The notes under the pieces were generated by a model, which was given only the letters and a program-made list of their open reading frames with translations, did not search any database and was not told where the DNA came from. A stretch of 64,000 nucleotides of DNA from Cellulosimicrobium arenosum. Lineage in GTDB: Bacteria > Actinomycetota > Actinomycetes > Actinomycetales > Cellulomonadaceae. Where the stretch lies: contig NZ_JACYHB010000009.1 in NCBI RefSeq assembly GCF_014837295.1, positions 62,001-126,000 of the forward strand, in the 5' to 3' direction. The translations under genes were made by a program, and so were the position numbers. Of this stretch, positions 36,579 to 45,562 are shown piece after piece (positions within the stretch are counted from its first letter, which is position 1; each line of letters starts with the position of its first letter).

Positions 36579-37591
36579 CGGGCCACGGCGACGACCGCGA
36601 CCGGGTCTCCTACGCACCGGCGCCGCTGGACCGGGACGCCACGTTCTACGTCGCAGGTCATCGAGGTCTGGTCGGCTCGGCCATCTGGCGGCGGTTGGAG
36701 TCGGCCGGGTTCGGGCGTCTCCTGGGCCGCTCCTCGGCGGAGCTGGACCTCACCGACCGCGATGCCGTCCTCGACCTCTTCCGCGAGCACCGACCTCGAT
36801 ACGTGGTGGTCGCCGCGGCGAAGGTGGGCGGCATCTTGGCGAACGCCACGTACCCGGTGGACTTCCTCAGCGAGAACCTGCGCATCCAGGTGAACGTCCT
36901 CGACGCGGCGCGCGCGTACGAGGTGGAGCGGCTCCTCTTCCTGGGTTCGTCCTGCATCTACCCGCGGCTCGCCCCGCAGCCCATCGTCGAGGAGTCGTTG
37001 CTCACCGGCCACCTGGAGCCGACGAACGACGCGTACGCGATCGCGAAGATCGCAGGCATCCTCCAGGTCCAGGCGGTGCGGCGTCAGGACGGCCTGCCGT
37101 GGATCTCCGCCATGCCGACGAACCTCTACGGTCCCGGGGACAACTTCTCCCCCGCCGGGTCCCACGTCCTCCCGGCCCTGATCCGGCGCTACGACGAGGC
37201 CGCCGCGTCGCGCGCACCCAGCGTCACCAACTGGGGGACCGGCTCGCCGCGCCGTGAGTTCCTCCACAGCGACGACATGGCGGACGCGTGCCTGCACCTC
37301 CTCGAGCACTACGACGGTCCTACGCACGTCAACGTGGGCACCGGCACGGACGTGACGATCCAGGAGGTCGCCGCCACGATCGCCGGCGTCGTCGGCTACG
37401 AGGGCGAGACGCTCTGGGACCGGACCAAGCCCGACGGGACGCCGCAGAAGCTCCTCGACGTCGCGCGGCTCCGGTCGACAGGGTGGACCGCGTCGATCGG
37501 GTTGGAGGAGGGCCTCGCCTCGACCGTCGAGTGGTACCGCTCGAGCACGAGGACCGGGAGCAGGACGGCGGCATCACATGTCGGGGCCTGA
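36575..37591 (+). CDS. fcl: GDP-L-fucose synthase
   Basis: Epimerises and reduces the product of Gmd to GDP-L-fucose. The 338-residue protein contains [17 protein letters not shown] (cofactor loop), GSSCIYP and the catalytic Tyr-x3-Lys in NDAYAIAK, plus [12 protein letters not shown] typical of the family. It overlaps gmd by 4 bases and the next glycosyltransferase by 14, so L-fucose is very probably a component of the polysaccharide. Confidence 0.95.
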   Translation: MTGHGDDRDRVSYAPAPLDRDATFYVAGHRGLVGSAIWRRLESAGFGRLLGRSSAELDLTDRDAVLDLFREHRPRYVVVAAAKVGGILANATYPVDFLSENLRIQVNVLDAARAYEVERLLFLGSSCIYPRLAPQPIVEESLLTGHLEPTNDAYAIAKIAGILQVQAVRRQDGLPWISAMPTNLYGPGDNFSPAGSHVLPALIRRYDEAAASRAPSVTNWGTGSPRREFLHSDDMADACLHLLEHYDGPTHVNVGTGTDVTIQEVAATIAGVVGYEGETLWDRTKPDGTPQKLLDVARLRSTGWTASIGLEEGLASTVEWYRSSTRTGSRTAASHVGA

Positions 37592-38873
37592 GGTGGGGAG
37601 CACGCTCGGCGGTCGCCGCATCACCGTGGTCGGGACCAACTATGCGCCCGAGACCACGGGGAACGCCCCGTACACGAGGGCGCTCGCCGTCGCGCTGGCG
37701 GACGCCGGCGGTGACGTGCGTGTCGTCACCGGGGTGCCGCACTACCCGCAGTGGCAGGTGACCGATCCGCGCTACACGAGGGGCAGCGTGTGGGCAGAGG
37801 TGATCGACGGCGTGCCGGTCACGCGCGTGCGGCACGTCGTGCCGGCGCGACCGGGAGTCGCGGGCCGCGGCGCCTTCGAGGCGACCTTCTTCTCGAGGGC
37901 GCTGCAGGTGGTGCGCAGGCAGCCGGCGGACCTCGTGATCGCCGTGACGCCCATGCTCTCCGGCCTGGCGGCAGCGACGTTCTCGGGCGCTCGCGCGCGA
38001 GCCGTGCTCGTGCAGGACCTGACGGGCAACGGCGCCTCTCAGTCGGGAGCCGCCGGCCCGCAGATCGGTCGGGCCCTCGGTCGGGTCGAGTACGCCATGC
38101 TCCGACGGTGCGCCCGCGTCGGGGTCATCACCGAGAGGTTCGAGGACGTCCTCGTCGCGAAGGGGGTCGACCCGTCGCGGATCGACGTGCTGCCCAACTT
38201 CTCGCACGTCGAGCGCACGGCCACCGACAGGCTCGCTGCGCGGCGCGCCCTGGGCTGGAACCCGGGGGACTTCATCGTCGCGCACACCGGGAACATGGGG
38301 ATGAAGCAGGGACTCGAGAGCGTGGTGGATGCCGCGATTCTCGCGGAGCACGTCGGGCCGCCGGTGAAGTTCGTCCTCGTCGGCGACGGGAACCAGCGTG
38401 TCGCCCTCGAGCAGCGCGGGCGGAGCGCGAGCCGTCTTGATCTCGTCCCTCCGGTGACCGCCGAGCAGTACCCGGCGGTCCTGGCTGCGGCGGACGTCCT
38501 GCTGGTCAACGAGAAGCCGGGCGTGGTCGAGATGTCCATGCCCAGCAAGCTCACGTCCTACGCGGCCGCCCGCCGGCCGGTCCTCGCTGCCGTCGAACCG
38601 GGGAGCATCACGCACTCCTTCCTGACGGAGCACGATGCGGCGCTGGTCGTGCCGGCCGGTCGGCCCGGAGAGCTCCTGGACGCCGTGCTCGAGCTGGCCG
38701 CCGGCGAGAAGGAGCGGGACGACCTGGCGCACCGGATCGGACGGCTCTACGACACGGTCTACAGCAGGGAGGCCGCCGAGCGTCGATACGTCGAGTTCGC
38801 CGGCCGAGCGCTCGGGGTCTTCCCGAGTCGCACGACCGACACCGCCCGTCCGTCCACCAGGGCGGCGGCGTGA
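37578..38873 (+). CDS. Glycosyltransferase family 4 (WcaI-like)
   Basis: A 431-residue GT-B transferase. TNYAPETTGNAPYT near the N-terminus is the WcaI/colanic-acid type motif; the nucleotide-binding half has VAHTGNMGMKQGLE and VLLVNEKPGVVEMSMPSKLTSY. It adds one sugar of the repeat unit, possibly fucose by analogy with the colanic acid locus, but specificity cannot be read. Overlaps fcl by 14 bases and the next gene by 4. Confidence 0.9.
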   Translation: MSGPEVGSTLGGRRITVVGTNYAPETTGNAPYTRALAVALADAGGDVRVVTGVPHYPQWQVTDPRYTRGSVWAEVIDGVPVTRVRHVVPARPGVAGRGAFEATFFSRALQVVRRQPADLVIAVTPMLSGLAAATFSGARARAVLVQDLTGNGASQSGAAGPQIGRALGRVEYAMLRRCARVGVITERFEDVLVAKGVDPSRIDVLPNFSHVERTATDRLAARRALGWNPGDFIVAHTGNMGMKQGLESVVDAAILAEHVGPPVKFVLVGDGNQRVALEQRGRSASRLDLVPPVTAEQYPAVLAAADVLLVNEKPGVVEMSMPSKLTSYAAARRPVLAAVEPGSITHSFLTEHDAALVVPAGRPGELLDAVLELAAGEKERDDLAHRIGRLYDTVYSREAAERRYVEFAGRALGVFPSRTTDTARPSTRAAA

Positions 38874-39922
38874 CCGCGGGCGAGCGGACAGGGCCGGTGG
38901 TCTCGGTCGTCGTACCCGTGCACGACGACGCCGAGCATCTCCCCGCGTGCTTCGCCCAGCTGGACGCCCTCATCTACGAGAACCTCGAGGTGGTGCTCGT
39001 CGACGACTGCTCCGTCGACGACTCCGGGCGACTCATGCGCGAGTACGCCGCGAGCCGTCCGCACGTGCGGGTCATCTCGTCGGACGTGGTCCGTGGTGTC
39101 GCGCGGGCACGGAACACCGCTCTGGCGGAGGCGAGCGGCTCGTACATCTGGCTGACCGACTGCGACGACACGTGGTCGCCCGAGATCGTCTCCCGGCTGG
39201 TCGAGGCCGCAGAAGCAGCTCGGGCCGACGTGACGATGTGCGACGCCGAACGCGTCGTCGCGGACACCGGTGCACGGAGCGTCATCGCCGACTCCGTCAG
39301 CGGGGCGGCCGACGGGGCCGAGCTCCTCGCGCAGCTGCTCACCGGCCGTGTGAAGGGACACCTGTGGAACAAGCTCTTCCGCGCGGACGTGCTCGGCACC
39401 GACCCGTTCCCGCTGACGCGTGCGCACTCGGACCTGGGCGGGATGCTCACGCTCGCGGGGAGCGTAGGGCGGATCGCGACCGTTCGCGCCGTCCTCTACA
39501 CCTACAGGGTGCGGGCGGGGAGCATCCTCAACTCGGCGACGTACTCGTGGACCGATCTGCCGACCTGTCTCGAGCAGGCGTGCGCAGCCGTGGGCGCACT
39601 GCCGCAGGCCACCGGTCGGCGCCTGTCTCCGGCGCTCGACGCCTTCGCCCTGCGTGCGGTCCATCTGCCGCTCGCCAACGAGGTGCTGCGCCGGGACGGC
39701 CCGTCGGACGTGCTCGTCCGAGCCCGCGCAGGCATCCGGCGCTTGCTCGTGCCGTCGCGGTTGGTGAGGAGCATGCGTCTGGTGGGTACGGGCACGCTCC
39801 TGCGAGCCGTCCTGCTCTGTGCCGCGCCACGGTGGTACGCGTCGCTCTACCGGCAGCACCGGGCGCGTCGCTGGGGTCGGACGGACGCCTTCCGGCTCGC
39901 GACCGGCGGAGCCCGACCGTGA
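38870..39922 (+). CDS. Glycosyltransferase family 2
   Basis: A 350-residue GT-A transferase: VSVVVPVHDDAEHL and VLVDDCSVDDSGRLM at the nucleotide site, ARNTALAEASGSYIWLTDCDD with the metal-binding DxD. A C-terminal region of about 100 residues has no assigned function. GTG start, overlapping its neighbours on both sides by 4 bases (GTGA). Donor and acceptor unknown. Confidence 0.92.
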   Translation: MTAGERTGPVVSVVVPVHDDAEHLPACFAQLDALIYENLEVVLVDDCSVDDSGRLMREYAASRPHVRVISSDVVRGVARARNTALAEASGSYIWLTDCDDTWSPEIVSRLVEAAEAARADVTMCDAERVVADTGARSVIADSVSGAADGAELLAQLLTGRVKGHLWNKLFRADVLGTDPFPLTRAHSDLGGMLTLAGSVGRIATVRAVLYTYRVRAGSILNSATYSWTDLPTCLEQACAAVGALPQATGRRLSPALDAFALRAVHLPLANEVLRRDGPSDVLVRARAGIRRLLVPSRLVRSMRLVGTGTLLRAVLLCAAPRWYASLYRQHRARRWGRTDAFRLATGGARP

Positions 39923-41157
39923 GCACCGTGGTCGCGCCGCGGGCGATGGTGAAGGACTATGCGGGTGTCCTCGGAGGTCGCGTGCTCGCGGCGCTCCTGC
40001 AAGCGCTCACCTTCGTCCTCCTCGCGCGTGCCGCCGGCCCGGGCGACTTCGGACTGGTCGTCGCGACCACCGGTGCGACGACGGCGGTCTCGGCAGCCTT
40101 CGGCTTCGGCTTCGGCCCGTACCTCGCCCGGATACGGTCCCTCCGGCCCGACTCGACCGTGGTCGGGGACCTGGTCCGGCAGAACAACCGGACGAGCGTC
40201 GTCCTCGGTGCTGCAGCGCTCGTGGCGTTCGTCGCGCTCGGGCTGCTCGACCCCCGGTTCTGGGCGCTCGCGCCGCTCGCGCCGGCGCTCGTCGCCCAGC
40301 GCAGCTCCGCGGTCTGGCAGGGGTTGGCGGTCGCGGACGAACGCACGCGGCTCTTCGGCGCTGCCCTGTCGCTGCGTCGCCTCGTCCTGCTCGTGGGCCT
40401 GGGGCTGCTCCTGGCAGCCGGGGTCGACACGCTGCTCTCGTTCGCCATCGCCTCCGTGGTCTCGGAGTCATCGGTCAACCTCTTCCTCCGCCGTCGGCTG
40501 GCGTCCTCGGTTCCTGCGGGAGAGGGGCGGACCCTTCGCCCGCTCGTCCGCGAGGCCGTCCCGTTCTGGATCGAGACGATCGCGGGGCAGCTGCGCAACC
40601 TCGATGTCCTGGCGGTCACCGTCGCGGGCGGGACGGTGGCGGCAGGCATGTTCGCCGCGGCATCCCGTGTGAGCTCCGTGGTGAACCTCGTCCCCAGCAC
40701 CCTCGCGACAGTTCTCATGCCCCGGGTGTCGAGATACGGGATGTCGCAGCGGCGTGCGACGGCTGCCGCCGTCACCGTGGGAACGGGCTTCATGGCAGTG
40801 GTCCTGGCCGGGATCGTCGTACTCGCACCGTGGGCGGTGCCGGTCGTGCTGGGCGACGCGTACACGTCGGCGGTGCCTGTGCTGCAGGTGTACTGCTGCG
40901 GCCTGCTCGTGCTGGCGTTCGTGACGATGATCAACGCGGTCCTGCAGGGTGCCGGTCTCGCTCGGGTCGTCGGTCGTGCGTCGATGATCGGCGCCGCGGC
41001 GATCATCGTCGGCGTCGCGGCAGGGGCGGCGACCGGCGGAGCCGTGGGCGCGAGCATCGGCTACAGCGCGGCATGGATCGTCCAGCTCGTCGTCCTCGCC
41101 GTCATGGTCCGCGCCGTGACCCGGCGCACGGCGCTATCACCGGAGGAGGATCGATGA
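39919..41157 (+). CDS. Lipid-linked oligosaccharide flippase (Wzx-like)
   Basis: A 412-residue polysaccharide transporter with about twelve hydrophobic segments (for example AALLQALTFVLLARAAGPGDFG at the start, VVLAGIVVLAPWAVPVVLGDAY near 300). It would flip the finished repeat unit to the outer face for polymerisation. Identified by hydrophobicity, the AGPGDFGLV motif of the family and its place in the locus. GTG start overlaps the preceding stop. Confidence 0.88.
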   Translation: MSTVVAPRAMVKDYAGVLGGRVLAALLQALTFVLLARAAGPGDFGLVVATTGATTAVSAAFGFGFGPYLARIRSLRPDSTVVGDLVRQNNRTSVVLGAAALVAFVALGLLDPRFWALAPLAPALVAQRSSAVWQGLAVADERTRLFGAALSLRRLVLLVGLGLLLAAGVDTLLSFAIASVVSESSVNLFLRRRLASSVPAGEGRTLRPLVREAVPFWIETIAGQLRNLDVLAVTVAGGTVAAGMFAAASRVSSVVNLVPSTLATVLMPRVSRYGMSQRRATAAAVTVGTGFMAVVLAGIVVLAPWAVPVVLGDAYTSAVPVLQVYCCGLLVLAFVTMINAVLQGAGLARVVGRASMIGAAAIIVGVAAGAATGGAVGASIGYSAAWIVQLVVLAVMVRAVTRRTALSPEEDR

Positions 41158-42284
41158 CCGTCGAGCAGGGTGGGACGCGGACGTTCATGGTCCTGTCGGG
41201 ACCGTTCCGCAACGTGGGTGACACGATCATCCGACGACGGGGGATCCAGTGGCTCCAGGCCGCGGGCACGCCCCACGTGTACGTGGGTGCGGGTCGCGAG
41301 CGCTGGGTGGCGGACGTGGTGCCGGACGGCGACGTCGTGGTGCACACGCGGTTCACGGCGTGGCTGCGGGCCCTGCTGCGCACCCCTCGTCGGTCGCGCG
41401 CCCTGGCCCTCGAGCCGGGTGAGTTCTCCACCGACCACCGGTTCGCGCGGCCGGTGCTCGCCGCCGCCGTGCTGGCCGTCGTCGTCCGCCTGACCGGTGG
41501 CCGGGTCCTCCAGCTTCCTCGCGCGCTCGCGGCCTCGTCACCGGGGTGGGGTGCCGTGTACGGCGTCGCCGTCCGGGTGGCCGACATCGCCCTGTGGCGC
41601 GAGGAGCGGAGCGCGACCCGCTTCCGTCGAGGGAGCCTCGTCCCCGACATCGCCTTCGACGACCCCCTGGCCGACCCTGCGGGCTCCGCGTCCCGGAGCC
41701 TTCTCACGATCTCGCTGCGAGGAGACCGGGAGCCCGTCGACGCGCGCTGGTTCGACGCCGTCCGTGGTGCCGCAGCGGACCTCGGTCTCCAGCCCTGCGT
41801 GGTGGTCCAGGTCGAGAGCGACGGACCGCGGGCGACCGAGATCGCCGCCGAGCTGGACGCCGAGCTGGTCTCGTGGCCCGCGCAGGTGAGCTCGAGCGAG
41901 CAGGAGGAAGCACTGCGCAGCGTCTATCGGCGGACCGCGATCACCGTCAGCGATCGTCTCCACGTCCTGGTCGTCGCGGCGGTCGAGGGGTCGCTCGTCG
42001 CCCAGGTCGCGGTGCGTCCGACGACGAAGATCGAGAGGCACATGCTCGCTGCCGGTGTGCCGTGCCCGAGCTTCGACACGGGGCGCGACTCCGCCGCCGT
42101 CGTCAGGGAAGGGCTCTCGTCGCTCGCCTCGCAGCGGGAGGACGTGCTCCGACGCGTAGGGATCGCGCGAGAGAAGGCGGCATGGGTGCGGAGAGCGTCG
42201 ACCACGACGCTGCGCGGACGCCCGACCTTCGGCATCGCGGAACGGCCCGTGACCGGTTCCCTGGTCGAGGAGCCGACGACGTGA
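41154..42284 (+). CDS. Polysaccharide pyruvyl transferase family protein
   Basis: A 376-residue protein of the family that adds pyruvate ketals to sugars: FRNVGDTIIRRRGIQWL near the N-terminus and SDRLHVLVVAAVEGSLV in the C-terminal half. Pyruvylation would give the polymer negative charge. The ATG at 41154 follows GGAGGAGG and overlaps the flippase stop by 4 bases. Confidence 0.88.
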   Translation: MTVEQGGTRTFMVLSGPFRNVGDTIIRRRGIQWLQAAGTPHVYVGAGRERWVADVVPDGDVVVHTRFTAWLRALLRTPRRSRALALEPGEFSTDHRFARPVLAAAVLAVVVRLTGGRVLQLPRALAASSPGWGAVYGVAVRVADIALWREERSATRFRRGSLVPDIAFDDPLADPAGSASRSLLTISLRGDREPVDARWFDAVRGAAADLGLQPCVVVQVESDGPRATEIAAELDAELVSWPAQVSSSEQEEALRSVYRRTAITVSDRLHVLVVAAVEGSLVAQVAVRPTTKIERHMLAAGVPCPSFDTGRDSAAVVREGLSSLASQREDVLRRVGIAREKAAWVRRASTTTLRGRPTFGIAERPVTGSLVEEPTT

Positions 42285-43759
42285 CCCGGCCGACGACCCT
42301 CCTCCGTCCGCTCGTCGGCGAGCTCTCGGCACGAGACGATCCGCCGCTGGTGCTGCGACGCGAGCGACCGGCCTCCACCCTGCTCGATGCCCTCGCGCCG
42401 ACGACCGGCATCGGGATCGGCGTCGGCGTCCCTCTCGTGCTGGTGGCCACGTTCGAGATCGACGCGAGCCGCCTGCCCTTGCTCCTCGTGACCGCGATCG
42501 CCGGCTGGCGGCTCTCGTGGACCACGTTCAGGTCGAGCGGTGGCATCGTCCAGCCCTTCTTCTACCTGTACTTCTTCCTCTTCCTGGGTGTGGCCCCTCT
42601 CGTGCAGCTCGGCGTCGGCCGCCTGCCGTGGAGCGTGGTGCCCGACGACGGCTCGGTGCGGACGGCCGCGATGGTCGTCCTGCTGGCTCTGCTGGCGCAC
42701 GAGGTGGGCAACCTGGTCGGTAGGGGGAGAGCGTCGCGACCACGCCCACCCACCCCGGTCCGGCGCGTGCTCGATGCGCGACGGGTACGCCTCCTGCTCA
42801 CACTGGCTCTCGTCCTGTACGCCATCGCCATCGCGCGACTCGGCGGGCCGGGGGCACTCTTCTCCAGCCGCTTCGAGCGGGGAGAGACCCTCTACGGCAC
42901 CCGGGCGTCCGAGGCCGATTCCCTCGGGATCCTCCTGTCCGTCGCGACGACCGCCGTGGTGTTCGTCGCCGCGTACGCGAGCGTGCTGGTCGCCAAGCGC
43001 TCCCGGTCCGCCGGGCAGCGGGTCGTCGCGCTTCTCGCAGTGCTCCTGGCGGTGACCCTGACCAATCCGGTCTCGTCCGCCCGGTATCACGTCGGAGTGG
43101 TCTGGGGAGGCCTGCTCATCGCCGTCCTCTGGCCGCTCACGCGGCGAAAGGTGGCGGCGCTCATGATCGCGTTCACCGCCGGTCTCGTCGTCGTCTTCCC
43201 GCTGCTGAACCTGTTCCGGACCGCGACGACGCGCGACTCCGACGGCCCGTCGACCGCCGTGCTCGGTACCGTCGACTTCGACTCCTTCCAGATGGCGGCC
43301 ACGGCGGTGAGCTATGTGCGACTCGCCGGGTACCAGCTCGGAGAGCAGCTCCTCGGCGCGGTGACCTTCTGGGTCCCTCGCAGTCTCTGGCCCGGGAAGC
43401 CGCAGGGGTCCGGGAGCATCCTGGGCGAGTCGTTCGGCTTCCCGATCACGAACCTGTCGACGCCGCTGCCTGCGGAGCTGTACCTCGACGGCGGGCTCGT
43501 CCTCGTCGTCGTGGTGCTCGTGGTCTACGGGTTGCTCGGCGTTCGGGCCGACGCGCACGTGGAGAGCCGCACCATGTCCTGGACGGGACTCTTCGTGCCC
43601 GTCTTCGCCATCTACCAGGTGATCCTCCTGCGCGGGTCGCTGCTCCAGGCGATGATGCTGATCTCCCTCATCGCTGGTGCACTCTGGTTCGCCACGGCGC
43701 GCGTCGCCAGGCCGGACGACGCGGGGCCACGACCTGCCGATCGACGGGAGGTCCCGTGA
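42281..43759 (+). CDS. Oligosaccharide repeat-unit polymerase (Wzy-like)
   Basis: A 492-residue membrane protein with about ten to twelve hydrophobic segments and a large outer loop near residues 320-385 (FWVPRSLWPGKPQG, a stretch typical of O-antigen polymerases). Such proteins join lipid-linked repeat units outside the membrane and are poorly conserved, so the call rests on topology, the WPGKP motif and position between pyruvyl transferase and glycosyltransferase genes. GTG start in a GTGA overlap. Confidence 0.82.
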   Translation: MTRPTTLLRPLVGELSARDDPPLVLRRERPASTLLDALAPTTGIGIGVGVPLVLVATFEIDASRLPLLLVTAIAGWRLSWTTFRSSGGIVQPFFYLYFFLFLGVAPLVQLGVGRLPWSVVPDDGSVRTAAMVVLLALLAHEVGNLVGRGRASRPRPPTPVRRVLDARRVRLLLTLALVLYAIAIARLGGPGALFSSRFERGETLYGTRASEADSLGILLSVATTAVVFVAAYASVLVAKRSRSAGQRVVALLAVLLAVTLTNPVSSARYHVGVVWGGLLIAVLWPLTRRKVAALMIAFTAGLVVVFPLLNLFRTATTRDSDGPSTAVLGTVDFDSFQMAATAVSYVRLAGYQLGEQLLGAVTFWVPRSLWPGKPQGSGSILGESFGFPITNLSTPLPAELYLDGGLVLVVVVLVVYGLLGVRADAHVESRTMSWTGLFVPVFAIYQVILLRGSLLQAMMLISLIAGALWFATARVARPDDAGPRPADRREVP

Positions 43760-44895
43760 GAGTGCTCCAGATCGTCACGCTGGTCAGCGCCGACGGGGCG
43801 TACGGAGGCCCCCTCACCGTCGCCCGGCTCCAGTCCCAGGAGCTGGCCCGCCGGGGCCACTCCGTGCACCTCGTCGCCGCGCGGGACACGGCGGGTGCGC
43901 TGGCTGCGCAGTCGTACCGGGTGACGCTCGCGGACGTGGCGTTCCGGCTCCCCGTGGGTCAGCACAGCGGCATCGTGGCGCCCGGTGTCCTCGCGGCGAC
44001 AGGTCGGCTGCTGCGGGGAGCCGACGTCGTCCACGTCCACCTCGCTCGCGACCTCGTCACGCTGCCTGCGGCGGTCTCGACGCTCGGCAGCAGGACTCCG
44101 CTCGTCGTCCAGACGCACGGGATGGTCAAGCCCGACCCGCGCGCGAGCGCCTCTGCCCTCGACACCCTGGTGATGGGGCCCGTGCTGCGGCGTGCCGACG
44201 AACGGCTCGTCCTGACGACGGCGGACGCGGAGAACGTGCGGGCGGTCGCCGGCGCACCGCTGGCGACCCGTCGGATCCCGAACGGGGTCCCTGTCGCGAG
44301 CGGCGGCGCACGATGGGTCCCCGAGCACGAGCAGGAGGTGGTCTTCTGCTCGCGGTTGCACCCGCGGAAGCGCCCGGACGAGTTCGTGCGTCTCGCGCAC
44401 GAGATGCGGGGACGCGGCTACCGCGGTCGGTTCACCGTCCTGGGTCCCGACGGCGGGAGCCTGGGTGCCGTGCGATCGCTCCGGGCGGAGCTCGCCGTCG
44501 ACGACCTCGACATCGCCGGTGCCGTACCGCCGGACGACGTCGCAGCCCGGCTGTCGAAGGCCCAGGCGTTCGTGCTCCCGAGCCGGGACGAGCCCTATCC
44601 GATGGCCCTTCTCGAAGCGATGTCCCTCGGGCTGCCCTCGGTCATCAGCCGGACCACCGGGGTGTCCGAGCTGTTCGAACGGACGCGCGCGGCACTGGTG
44701 ACGGACGCGAGCGCTGCGCAGATGGCCGACGCGCTGCTGCCGGTGCTGCGGGACGAGCGCCGGTGGGCCGAGCTCGCGCGCCGTGCCAGGTGCCAGGTCC
44801 AGGAGACGAACGGCATGGGTCGGGTGGGAGACGTGCTCGACGAGGCGTACCGCGCGGCGCGCGACGAAGGAGTGAGGCATCGTGGACAGCACTGA
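43756..44895 (+). CDS. Glycosyltransferase family 4
   Basis: A 379-residue GT-B transferase: AYGGPLTVARLQSQELARRGH at the start, VVFCSRLHPRKRPDEFV at the start of the second domain and the retaining-enzyme E-x7-E in PSRDEPYPMALLEAMS. It adds another sugar of the repeat unit; donor unknown. Overlaps the polymerase gene by 4 bases and the acetyltransferase by 14. Confidence 0.92.
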   Translation: MRVLQIVTLVSADGAYGGPLTVARLQSQELARRGHSVHLVAARDTAGALAAQSYRVTLADVAFRLPVGQHSGIVAPGVLAATGRLLRGADVVHVHLARDLVTLPAAVSTLGSRTPLVVQTHGMVKPDPRASASALDTLVMGPVLRRADERLVLTTADAENVRAVAGAPLATRRIPNGVPVASGGARWVPEHEQEVVFCSRLHPRKRPDEFVRLAHEMRGRGYRGRFTVLGPDGGSLGAVRSLRAELAVDDLDIAGAVPPDDVAARLSKAQAFVLPSRDEPYPMALLEAMSLGLPSVISRTTGVSELFERTRAALVTDASAAQMADALLPVLRDERRWAELARRARCQVQETNGMGRVGDVLDEAYRAARDEGVRHRGQH

Positions 44896-45562
44896 GGCAC
44901 CTCCGGTCATCGACCTGGGAGCGGTGCCGGAGGCAGAGGTCGGCTGGGGCCGCTCGGCGCTCGTCGTCGCGCTGTGGCGCATCGTCGAGAGAACGCTGGT
45001 CACGAGCTCGGTCCAACCGAGCTCGGCGGTCCGTCGGGCGGCGCTGCGCGTCTTCGGCGCGGAGATCGGCCCGAGGGTGATCGTGAGGCCGCGGGTCCGT
45101 GTCCGCTTCCCGTGGAACCTGAGCGTCGGAGCCAACAGCTGGATCGGTGAAGGTGTCTGGATCAGCAACCGGGAGCGAGTCACCATCGGTCGGGACGCGG
45201 TCCTCTCGCAGGAGACGTTCGTGACGACGGGGAGCCACGCCCATCGCAGCGACATGAGAGTCGTCGCGTCACCCGTGACGATCGACGACGGGGCCTGGGT
45301 GACCGCGCGGTGCGTCGTCCTGGGCGGTTCCGTCGTCGGTCGTTCGGCTCTCGTGACACCGATGACGGTGGTCCAGGGCCGCGTGCCTGCAGGCAGCATG
45401 TTCGGCGCGCCGCCACCGAGGATCTTGGGCGACCGTTTCGCGGCACCCGGTACGCCACGGGGAGCACGAGCGCGCGGGCAGGAGACGCGAGACCATGGGA
45501 CGGGCAGCCGGCCGGTCGCGGCGAGCCCGCGGGGGAAGCAGGGGGACGATGGAACTTCGTGA
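44882..45562 (+). CDS. Left-handed beta-helix acetyltransferase (WcaF-like)
   Basis: A 226-residue protein with hexapeptide repeats (FGAEIGPRVIVRPRVRVRFP, VGANSWIGEGVWI, IGRDAVLSQETFV, VVGRSALV) that form a left-handed beta-helix. Together with TTGSHAHRSDM it resembles colanic-acid acetyltransferase WcaF. It probably O-acetylates a sugar of the polymer with acetyl-CoA. The last 45 residues are basic and look disordered. Overlaps the kinase gene by 14 bases. Confidence 0.87.
   Translation: MDSTEAPPVIDLGAVPEAEVGWGRSALVVALWRIVERTLVTSSVQPSSAVRRAALRVFGAEIGPRVIVRPRVRVRFPWNLSVGANSWIGEGVWISNRERVTIGRDAVLSQETFVTTGSHAHRSDMRVVASPVTIDDGAWVTARCVVLGGSVVGRSALVTPMTVVQGRVPAGSMFGAPPPRILGDRFAAPGTPRGARARGQETRDHGTGSRPVAASPRGKQGDDGTS

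Noticed and set aside
32763-36617. 1284-residue open frame on the minus strand
   Set aside because: Runs antisense through the DUF4012, LAETG, transferase and gmd genes, all with clear family motifs. Its own translation is low-complexity Arg/Asp/Val and is a high-GC artefact.
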